Shown in pieces: positions 1 to 17,900 of a stretch of DNA of 64,000 nt. The stretch is from Micractinium sp. NFX-FRZ. Taxonomy: Eukaryota; Chlorophyta; Trebouxiophyceae; Chlorellales; Chlorellaceae. Positions within the stretch are counted from its first letter, which is position 1; each line of letters opens with the position of its first letter. A program made the translations under genes and the position numbers. The stretch lies in contig JAPTJF010000360.1 in the NCBI GenBank assembly GCA_029339195.1, positions 1 through 64,000 of the forward strand, given 5' to 3'. The notes beneath the pieces were generated by a model that had not been told where the DNA came from, did not search any database, and was given only the letters and a program-made list of their open reading frames with translations.

Positions 1-850
1 CAAACGGGGCAGCAATTTCCCTCAGGGAAAACGGGGCAGCTTTTTCCCTCAGGAAAAACGAGGCAGTATTTCCCCTCAGGGAAAACGTGGCAGCAATTTC
101 CCTCAGGGAAAACGGGGCAGCATTTTCCGTGAGGGAAAACGACGCAGCACTTCCCCTCAGGGAAAACTACGCATCATTTTCCCTCAGGGAAAACGACGCA
201 GCGTTTTCCCTCAGGGAAAACGGGGCAGCATTTCCCCTCAAGGAAAACGAGGCAGCATTTCCATTCAGGGAAAATGACGCTGCATTTCCCCCGAAGGAAC
301 ACGAGGTAACACTTTCCCTTAGGGAAAACAGGCGAGCGTTTTCCCTCGGGACAAACGGGGCAGCAATTTCCCTCAGGGAAAACGGGGCAGCTTTTTCCCT
401 CAGGAAAAACGAGGCAGTATTTCCCCTCAGGGAAAACGTGGCAGCAATTTCCCTCAGGGAAAACGGGGCAGCATTTTCCGTGAGGGAAAACGACGCAGCA
501 CTTCCCCTCAGGGAAAACTACGCATCATTTTCCCTCAGGGAAAACGACGCAGCAGTTCCCCTCTGGGAACACGACGCAGCAGTTCCCCTCTGGGAAAACG
601 ACGCAGCAGTTTCCCTGAAGGAAAACGAGGCAGCATTTCCATTCAGGGAAAATGACGCTGCATTTCCCCTGACGGAAAAAGGAGGCAGCATTTTCCCTCA
701 AGGAAAACGAGGCAGCATTTCCATTCAGGGAAAATGACGCTGCATTTCCCCCGAAGGAACACGAGGTAACACTTTCCCTTAGGGAAAACAGGCGAGCGTT
801 TTCCCTCGGGACAAACGGGGCAGCATTTTCCTTCAAGGGAAACAATGCAG
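1..850. repeat. 27-bp minisatellite with 351-bp higher-order repeat
   Basis: Units about 27 bases long follow each other without a gap from the window start, with the sequence acgNggcagc recurring at 4, 31, 58 and 85. A larger block of 13 units is repeated: the segment at position 1 reappears almost unchanged at 352, a 351-base shift, and the block ending near 351 reappears ending near 811. Because 27 is a multiple of three, reading frames stay open on both strands and would encode nine-residue repeats. A one-base shift near 680 breaks the register. I read it as a satellite array rather than a gene; its left end lies outside the window. Confidence 0.9.
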
Positions 851-1429
851 CATTTGCTCCCCAAAGGAAACGTGATGCACTTTCACTTCCGGAAAATTGT
901 GCGATTGTTGACGGTTTGCTCCTTGCCGAGGTGGGTGCCCCCAGCTTTGGACCCGTCTACGGAGCATACCCCACCACCTCTGAGCTGTTGCGATGTGCGC
1001 CCTCGCACGCTTTCCTTATTTGCCACTCGGGCCCGCTTGCATTACTGCATGCTTTTGCACAGGCCACTGCAATGCCTACCAATTGATCCGGTTGGCGTTT
1101 AATGAGATCGGTTGAAGGTTTAATGGGGAACATGAAGCAACCGAGGTTGGCTGGGCACAAATGGGTGGCCAACGCACACATGGGGTTTAGATGGATTGAG
1201 TGGCTGTGTGCCAGCGGCACCACAGCAATGAAGGGCAAGGTGCACAAGCGGAGCAACGTGGGTGGGAGGCCAACGAGTGAGGGAAGAAAGCGGTAAGCAC
1301 GGCCGGCCATAAAGCGGCATTGGCTGGAGTCCCTCCGGCTGAGCACCAGCTGTCAGAACTCGGTCAGCGCGCCCAGTATGTCGCATCACCACAATATCCC
1401 CTTCCGCCTCATGTAAGGGCCACTCGCGT
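851..1429. other. intergenic region and probable 3' UTR of mtHSP70
   Basis: No conserved coding signal is visible between the minisatellite and the HSP70 stop codon. Open frames here overlap each other on both strands and have no recognisable product. The part next to 1430 should be the 3' UTR of the minus-strand HSP70 gene. I did not find a TTACA (reverse TGTAA) poly(A) signal in it. Confidence 0.5.
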
Positions 1430-9865
<8,436 letters not shown>

Positions 9866-10283
9866 CGGGATGGTCGGTTTGCAGGAGCAGTGAGCGGGGG
9901 TCAGGTCTTCTTGTCATTGGCTGCCAGCTGGGCATTCTAGAGAGCCTCTCGGTGAGTGCCCCTGCCTTGGATGCATCCTGAATTCCTCTGCTCTCCTCGG
10001 CACCTCTCCCAAGCGAATGCAGTGAGGGCGCGCCCTCCCACAAGCTCATCGAAGACGCTATGTTCCGACACTGGGCCGGCATGGGCTGCCGGGCCGCTGC
10101 GGCGTGCCACAGGCCAGTGTGGACAATGCCAGGATGTGCTGCAGCGCGGGGGAGGAGCGAGGTCTTGCAGGGCCAGCTGCCAGCGGCGCCAAGCCGCTGC
10201 CACCGCCCAACCCGCCGCCACCCGAGACAAACAGCTGCGCTTGGTGCAATCAGGCCTTGCTATCCTTGTCTTGCTGCAGGGGC
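9866..10283. promoter_or_regulatory. shared divergent upstream region of mtHSP70 and NMNAT
   Basis: About 418 bases separate the two start codons, which point away from each other. Both 5' UTRs and promoters must fit here unless further upstream non-coding exons exist. I see no clear TATA box or heat-shock element that I would defend. Confidence 0.6.
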
Positions 10284-13200
10284 ATGTCCACAGCGGCGCC
10301 TGTGCCCCCATCAGCCCGCGCTCGCAGCTACCTCGGCGCCCTGCTCCTGGCAGGGTCTGCCGGCGGCGTGGCGCTCTGCTTCGCACCGCAGCGGGCGGAC
10401 GCCGACGCTGCACCCGAGGCACAAGGTGTGCTCCTTCTTGACCAGGCGTTACGCTGTGCTTGTTTGTGTGCGGTTGTTGCTCCCAACTGCCTTTGATCCC
10501 CAGCTCCCGTTCTTGCCTCCGGGGTGGCTGGCCTGCTGTACCATCATACTGGCCCCCTGTGGCCCGCTGCAGGCCTTCACCCCTCACCCTGGACAGCAGC
10601 AGCAACAGAACCTAAAGAGCCCAGCCTGTATGACACTGTCTATGACAGGTAGGAATGATGTTCAGGGTGGAATACACGGCGTATTTTGGTCACACACGAT
10701 GTGGGGCAACCCTTACGACCAGCGGGCGGGGGATGCAGCCGAGCAGGGGGCAGCAGGCAGCCCTTTTCCACGATCTCAGAGCTTTCCAACACCTGCTTAC
10801 AGACCACCAAGAGTGTGAAGGGCCGCATTGAAACCAACGTTCACTGCACACCCGCAGGTGGGACAGTGTGAAGACCTGGCTGGGCGGCTGGCGGCGTGCA
10901 GGGCCCTCCCACGACATCCCGCTGCCCGCAGACAAGCTCAAGTGCCACCTGCCGCCAGGAGGTGAGAGCGCAGGGTGAGGGTGGGGGGGCACTGGGGCAC
11001 TGCCAGCTGTCGTGGCGCTACCGCCCTGTGCTGCCACCCTGTCGTACAGTAGAACACGCGGCATCCCTCAACACTGGCGTAACTTGCCTCATTTTGCTCA
11101 TCCCGTGCACAGGCTACAGCCTGGAGCGCTACCACCCCGTGGTGCTCGTCACCTGCGGCTCCTTCAACCCCCCCACGTACATGCACCTGCGCATGCTGGA
11201 GCTGGCGCAGACGCGCATGGCAAAGGTGCGTAGCAGGTTGAATAGGTACCACTTGTTGAATAGGTACCAGTTGTTAATAGGTACCAGTTGCAAGGCAGCT
11301 AGGTAGAGGGCCGCCCGGGGTTCCACATGCGTGCACCGACTCAGGGTGGGGGCTGGCGGCCCCGGGACGGGGCGGATTTGAGGGGGGGCAGGGAGGGTCA
11401 AGTGGGGGGCCTGGGGTGCGTGGAATGACGAGCGGTGGGGCCGCTAGCGTCACATCGCCAACGGCAGGGGGACGGGTGCTGCAGGCGAAATCAGAAGGCT
11501 TGCTGTGCGCTGCCTGCCTGCCGCCCTGTCAGCCTCCCACCCGTCTGCCCTCCCCATGCCTGCCTCTCCCCCGCAGGACGGCTATGACGTGCTGGGCTGC
11601 TACATGTCTCCGGTAAACGACGCCTACTGGAAGCAGATGCTGGCGCCCGGCCGCCACCGCGTGCGCATGTGCCAGCTGGCCGCCGCCGACTCGGGTGCGG
11701 GGCGGGGGCGGGTGCGGGTTGGAGGGGCTCTGATGTATGGCTCGAGGGCAGCCTTTCAAACCAGTTTCACAAAGACACACCTGTGCTTTTCCCTCCACCT
11801 CTGCCTCTGCGCCTGCCCCCGCTCCCGCTGCCGCTGCCCGCCCACCTACACCTTCCCCCCATTTCCCCATACCACCCCACCTCCCCTCCTCCTCTCTTCG
11901 CCCCTTCTTCCCCTCCCCTCCTCCACCCCTCCATCCCTTCTTGCTCCTCCCCCACCCACCCCCACCCCCCTGCCTTCAGACAGCATCATGGTGGACCGGT
12001 GGGAGGTGGAGCAGAAGCAGTACACGCGCACGCTGTTTGTATTGCAGCGCGTGCAGCGGGAGCTGGCCGCCATGTTTGCCGCGGGGCAGGGCCCCGCCCC
12101 GGCAGATGTGAGCACGCTTTGGTGTTGTTGTTGTTCTTGGGCAAGGCAGCGGCGCCAGCGGGGGTGTTGTGCCGGGGCTTGCTGCCACGCCGAGTGCAGC
12201 GGCCGCAGGGCGGGGCCCTTTCTCCACTCCTGGCAGCACAGCAGATGCCTTGCCTGCACCCCAGCTTGCCCGCCCTGCGCCCACGACCACCCCTCCTGCC
12301 CACCCCGCCTGCCCTCCGCAGCCTGCGGCGGGCGCCTGCCCGACGGTCACTCCACGTGTCATGCTGGTGTGCGGTGCCGATGTGCTGCACAGCATGGCTG
12401 ACCCAACCATGTGGCGGCAGGATCTGCTGGAGGTGGGTGTAATTTTATTGTGTTCTACATTGTTTGTATGTAAATTCAACTGCTCTGCTCCTGCTTAGGT
12501 GTGTTTCAAGTCGAAGGGAGGCAGTGCAGGAGTGCTTGCCTGGCAGCCAACGGGTGCCAAGCGCCCCTGCCTGCCCCCTGCCTGTGCATCACGGCGTGGC
12601 ATGTGTATACGACTCTTACTCCTCTTCTCCTCCTGCCCTCTTCCCTGCCTCCCACAGGCAGCTGCTGTCGCAGCGCGCCATGGTGTGCTTCCCCTCCTCT
12701 GACCCCTTGTTTCTCCCATCCTGCCCTCTTCCCGGCCTCCCACAGGCGCTGCTGTCGCAGCACGGCGTGGTGTGCGTCTCCCGCACCGGCTCCGACACCG
12801 CCCAGCTGCTGGACCGCCCCGGCTCGCTGCTGCACACCTACCGGCGCAACGTGACGCTGGTGGAGGAGCCGGTGCCCAACGAGATCTCGTCCTCGCGGGT
12901 GGGGCCGCTGCTGTGTTGTGCTGTGCCATGCTATGCTGCGCTGTGCTGTGCTGGTGGAGGAACCGGTGCCCAACGAGATCTCGTCCTCGCGGGTGGGGCC
13001 GTTGCTGTGCTGTGCTGGTGGTGGGGTCGGTGTCAAATAAGATACCGTCCTGGCAGGTGGGCCCCTTGCTGTGCTGTGCGGTGCTGTGCTGTCCTGGCCG
13101 AGAAGTGCTGCACTGTGCTGTCACAACGAGGGGTCCCCCACCCCACACTCCCTTCCCCGCCCCCGCCTGATGCGCCTTTCCTCCTTGCTCCCCGCCCTGA

Positions 13201-13891
13201 TCGAGGCCTCTACCTTGCTTTCCCTCCTTGCTACCCCCCATGCTTATCCTTCCCAGGTGCGCCACGAGCTGGAGCGCGGCCACTCGGTGCGCTACCTGCT
13301 GCCCGACGGCGTGGCGCGGTACATCTACGACCACGGGCTGTACAACGCCGCCCAGCAGCGCCCCCGCATTCTCCACTTTGGCGAGCAACAGGTGGACAGG
13401 GATCAAGACGCCTGAGACAGGCATGGCTGGAAGCACTGGCTGCCTGCCTGCCCTGCCCACGGGTCAGTGCACCGCCGGGCCGCCCAGGCAGGCGGGTGTG
13501 GCCCAGCACCGCCGGCCCAGGCTGCAACTGCCGCGCCGCTGCCAGCTGCATATGTGTACACACATGCCGGCAGGTTTTATGACCACGTGCGTGCCTGCCA
13601 GAGCCAGATCTGCCAGTGCACCTAGCTGCCTGCGGTTGCCCCTGCATGACAGCACAGATGGCAGCGGCCGTTGTTTGGTTGCCTGCCTGCCTGCCGCCTC
13701 GTCTGCAATGCACCGTTCCTCACACACACACTCCTCCCTCCCTCCTTCCCCCCTTTTGTGAGTACCAGCCGGTGGAGCCCCGCTGCCGCCCACGCAACCC
13801 GATTTGGATCATGGACCCAACGCTGGGCATTCTAGTGGATGCAAGAGACCTGGCCACCCCACCCTACATGTTCGAGCCGTGCGGCGACTGA
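10284..13891 (+). CDS. NMNAT: nicotinamide/nicotinate mononucleotide adenylyltransferase
   Basis: Transfers AMP from ATP to NMN or NaMN, the common last step of NAD synthesis. Exons: 10284-10425, 10573-10648, 10858-10961, 11113-11225, 11577-11694, 11980-12107, 12322-12432, 12746-12898, 13257-13391, 13769-13891 (400 residues). Diagnostic motifs are the nucleotidyltransferase signature GSFNPPTYMHL, VDRWEVEQ, VMLVCGADVL and the C-terminal ISSSRVRHEL followed by YLLPDGVARYIYDHGLY. The first 47 residues contain a hydrophobic stretch (YLGALLLAGSAGGVALCF), suggesting a membrane anchor or targeting region, unusual for soluble NMNATs. If the last intron is retained, the protein instead stops at 13415 after 367 residues. 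The eighth exon is flanked on both sides by tandem decayed copies of its own edges. Confidence 0.9.
11225..11300. repeat. short GGTACC-containing minisatellite in an NMNAT intron
   Basis: Three imperfect units of about 18-20 bases, each containing aataggtaccannttg, follow the donor at 11226. They do not resemble the adjacent exon. Confidence 0.8.
12620..12790 (+). repeat. duplicated acceptor and exon start of NMNAT exon 8
   Basis: The true exon start at 12746 reads cccacag then GCGCTGCTGTCGCAGCACGG. About 84 bases earlier the intron has cccacag then gcagctgctgtcgcagcgcg, preceded by the same ctgccctcttccc tract. The copy keeps a polypyrimidine tract and an AG. Confidence 0.85.
12850..13065 (+). 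repeat. tandem copies of NMNAT exon 8 end with donor
   Basis: The exon end ctggtggaggagccggtgcc...tcctcgcgg|gtgggg (true donor at 12899) is repeated near 12950-12998 almost perfectly and again, more decayed, near 13025-13060. The copies are embedded in tgtgctg simple sequence. Confidence 0.85.
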
Positions 13892-14144
13892 AACAGGTCT
13901 CCGCTTGGCTGCTGTGTAGAGAGCAGCCCAGCTGGCTGGCTGCGCAGCGCTGGTGCTGGCGTAGCACAGACCCAGCCGTGCGCCGCCGCTGCCCAAGTTT
14001 TCCTCTGCACTCCCGGTATCGCCCCCCACTTTTCAGAAGTCCTGTGTTCTAATGAGAGCTTCAGCTTTCTTGTGTGTGCCCTGCATGCCCACATGTACAG
14101 TACACCCCCAGTGATCAACACCTGCCTGCCCTGCGTGTCGCCTG

Positions 14145-14149
14145 TGTAA
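14145..14149 (+). terminator. TGTAA poly(A) signal, NMNAT
   Basis: TGTAA, the usual green-algal poly(A) signal, lies about 254 bases after the stop at 13891. Confidence 0.5.
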
Positions 14150-14440
14150 ATGCACACATACTTTGCATTCCAGTGCACATACCTGCTGCACCCCATCATA
14201 TGCTTGCCTGCCAGGCATCACACAGCCAGGGCCCCTGATGCTCCCGCTGTCAAGCCGAGTTACAGTGTGCCCCGACAGCTTGTTACGAGTGGTGTAAGTG
14301 GACGCTGCTGATAAACGAGGTACTGAGAGGATGGGGGAAAGCTGATGGGAGGCCATCCAGAGAGGGGAAGAGCAGCTCGGTTCACGTGCCGGTAAGGGGG
14401 TGTAGGAGGGGGTGGAGGGAAGCAAGGTGTGCCGGAGGGC

Positions 14441-14445
14441 TTACA
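14441..14445 (-). terminator. TGTAA poly(A) signal, dNK
   Basis: TTACA on the plus strand reads TGTAA on the minus strand, about 554 bases past the dNK stop codon. The long distance makes this tentative. Confidence 0.35.
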
Positions 14446-14998
14446 GGGTAGATGTACAGTGGTCAGGGGTCGTGAAGCGAGCGGCGGGGGCACTTGAGGG
14501 GAGGAGGGGCAGGCAGCAGTCAGGGGAGGGCCAGGGCCGAATCAGTCTTTTCTACAAGGAGGAAGGGAGGCGTCCAGACAGGCAGACACTTTCAACACGA
14601 GCGCCCAGCGCCGCAATATTGTCAACAGAGGGCGTCAGGAGGGGAGGGCCAGGCGCCCGCGCAGGGCTGCAATGGCGGCCGCTGCGTGGGCGCCGCGCGC
14701 CCGGCGCGCTTGCACGTTGCGCTGCCCCCAGCCCCCAGCGGCGCAGGGCAGGCACGGCTGCCGAAGCCGAGCGGCAGCCGGGTGCGCAGACGCGCAGCAG
14801 CAGCCGGGGGCGTGCCAACTATGTGTGAATAAAATGGGGCGCCGTCGGGCCACTGCGGGACGAGGGTGCGCCGTCGGGCCAGTGGGAGGTGCAGTTGGTC
14901 CGCCAAGCATGGCCGAAAGGTGCGACGTGGGGAGGGCGCAGGCGGAGGCAACCAGGGCTCGCTCATGCACGGATGGCCGGCTGTGCCCCGTGGCCAGG

Positions 14999-17900
14999 TC
15001 AAGAGCGAAGCGTCACCGTCTGGCCGTTTTGGTAACCCCCAAAGCTGCCCCGCCTGATCGCCTCCTCCACCTGCCGCCAGCAAGGGGGGAAGGAAAGCAC
15101 GGGCATGTCAGGCACGCAGCACCAGCGGCGGCGCGCACAAAAGCCCTCCCAGCGGCCGTGTGGGAGACGCCGCTCGCAGCTGTTGCGCTCACCCGCCGCC
15201 CACCCCACTGTGCCCCACGCCCCGCCCCGCCACCTCAAGCGGGAGAGGAGGTGTGCCCTCTCTGAGGATGGCTCCCTCCCTCCCTCTCAGCTGCTATCCT
15301 GCGCCCCCTAGGGGGACACAACACACCATGAACAGGCCAAGCAACACAGGAGGAGCCCCAAGCTCACCGCCATTGACGCTGCCGCATGCGCCAGCTGGTG
15401 CAGCTCGGGGTTGAGGGCACTGAGGTCCAGGCCGCTGGGCGAGCCGTCCGCCCACACCCCCTGCTGCGCCTGCTGTGCCTGCTGCGCCGCCGCCGCCGCC
15501 GCGCCCGCCTCCCGCGCCTTCCAGCTCTGGACAAACTCGTAAAAGGTGCGGATCTGCGTTCAGGGGGCAGGGCGGCAGGTGGGGTCGGTCAGGTGGGTGG
15601 GTGGGCGAGCGTAAGCTGAGCTGCGCTGCGCCAACCGCATGCCTGCTCGCCCACAGCGGTGCAGAGTGTGCGCAGACGCCTGTTGACACCGAACGCCCGC
15701 CCGCCCCGCCGCTCCACGCTCCCCAAACTGCTGCCTACCTTCGGCGTGCTCCCGCCGCACGTCCTCTTCCCCCGTGAATGCCCCCCCCGCCCGCCCGCTC
15801 CCCCCAAAGGCCCCCTCCCCCAAGACAGTAGCTGTCCAAACCCCGCACCTTGGCGGCGTACTCCCGCCGCGCGTCCTCGTCCCCGTGTATGTCCACATCC
15901 CTGTCATGGTCCATCACAAGCGCCAGCCGGTTGCGCAGCTGGGGCAGGTCGGTCTCACCCTTGAGCAGCAGCACCTGCGTTCGGGGGTGATGGGAAGGGA
16001 GGGGAGGGAGGTAGCAAGGTAAATGGTGAGAATGGAGGGGGTGGCTGCGCGGTTTGAAGCAGGTCGGTCTGCCACTTGAGCAGCAGCGCCTGCAAGGGGA
16101 GGGATGCAGGAGAGGGAGTGGATCGGCGGCGCAACGAGGGGCAGGGCGGGCAAGCGCTGAAGAGCAGCGGCAGCCGGGCGGCGGGGTACGGGAAGGAGCA
16201 CAGTCGGGGCTTGAGGTGCGAGGGAAGTGTTTTGTTGCACCGCTCTGGACCGAAAGCAGAATCACGCGTGCACCGATGAGCAACAGTGGTTACCTGGTCC
16301 TTGATCGCCTCGGGCACGTTTTTGATGAGCTCAAACTGCCAGTCGGTGCCCGCCGGCGCCCCCGGCACCCCCTGCGCCGCAAACCGGACAGCCTCCTCCT
16401 CGCGCGCGGGGCTCAGCACTGCAGGCGGGAGTGGGAGAGGTGGATGACGCAATTGATGCGAAAGGGCAGATGCGAAGGGGGCGGGTGGTCGCTGAGAGCA
16501 CGTGAGGCCCACCCCACCCCACCCACCCACCCACCCGGCATGAGGTTCGAAAATCAAAAAGATAATTATTCATTTTTTATTATTTATTATTTATTTGAAA
16601 CAGGTGTTTGATTGACTCACCCGACATGCAGTTCACGCCCCTGTCCAGCTGTTCAATCTCCCTGAGCGACCGCCCATGCTGCAGCCAGTCCTCGTGGTTT
16701 GCGTGCAGCATCTCCAGGTACGCCTCGCTGATGCCCACCTCCTCCTGCCGGCTCCTGCAACGCCGGCATCACAAGAGAAGCAGAGGGGCAGTTGAGAGCA
16801 AGGGAAAGGGAAAGCATCTCCAGATGCGCCTCGCTGATGCCCACCTCCTCCTGCCGGCTCCTGCTCGGTGAGAAAAGGAAGCGGGAGCGGGAGACAGGTG
16901 CTGACGGATCGAGAAAGGAGGCAAAGGCAGGCATCTCCAGGCACGCATCGCTACTGCCCACCGCCTCCCTCCGCTCCTTCCGGGGAGAACAAGATCCCGG
17001 ACCACGCGACAAGCTGGAGAGGTACACTTTGGCAGGCAAGGAGCATGCACGGAAGCAAGGCGGCGTGGATGATGACGGCGGCGGTGATGCACAGAGGCCT
17101 GCATCAGGAGACCTGAACAAGCAGGAGCAGCAGCGGGCAGCGGGCACCGCCACTGGGCAGCCAGGGCTGCGCAACGCGTGCTCACCGCTTGCGCAGGCGC
17201 TGCATGCAGGTGTCTGGTGAGGCGCGTAGGTAGACAAAGCCGTCGGGGATGAGGCCCAGGTCCTGGGAGATGTGGTCGTCAAAGCTGCACAGCAGGGGGG
17301 CGCGCACAGCATGCACAGCAGGGTCACAGCGGGGGCACCGCGGGGGCGCAGCAGCGGCGCAGCAGGGGATTGCGTGGCCCAAGTTGATTGGCACGCGTGC
17401 ACTAGCAGCAGCGCCAACGCAGGGTTCAACTCAATGCCGCTGCCACAAGAGTCATTACAGCAGCAGCAAGTGCAGCAACTGCAGCTGCAGCGGCTGCAGC
17501 GGCGGCAGCGGCGGCAGCGGCTGGCAGGGGCGGCAGCAGCAGCGGCAGCGCCAGCAGCGCCAGCAGCACAGCCAGCAGCACAGCCAGCAGCGTTTGTGTG
17601 CTCACATTTGGTTGTAGACCGACACCTCAAAGTCCTCCATCGTGCCGCTGGCGTGCATCGCGCGCACAAACACCTGGGGAGGGGCGGGGAGAGGGGCAGC
17701 ACATGCAGCGTGCGCATGTGAGGACGGGGTGATCAAAGGGCACCGGGGGCGAGGCAGGCTGGGGGGCGTGGGGTGAGGTGGGGGGCGCGGCATCCATTTC
17801 AGATACACAACTCGGTGCTGTCCCTGACCACAGCGCGCTCGCAGCGCTCTCAAGGCCCGCCCCGCACACATGTGCCGATGCGTCAGGTGTGCAAGTTGTG

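Larger units (their letters stand above)
13892..14998. other. convergent 3' UTRs of NMNAT and dNK
   Basis: The two flanking genes end tail to tail here. A TGTAA lies at 14145 for the plus gene and a TTACA at 14441 for the minus gene. Short direct repeats of gcgccgtcgggcca occur near 14840 and 14868. No protein-coding signal stands out. Confidence 0.6.

Noticed and set aside
87..737. 216-residue protein with nine-residue repeats
   Set aside because: The frame is open only because the satellite unit is 27 bases; both strands are open, and a one-base shift breaks it, so there is no sign of selection on a protein.
1..850. CRISPR-like array
   Set aside because: The units are contiguous with no unique spacers, and the surrounding genes are eukaryotic.
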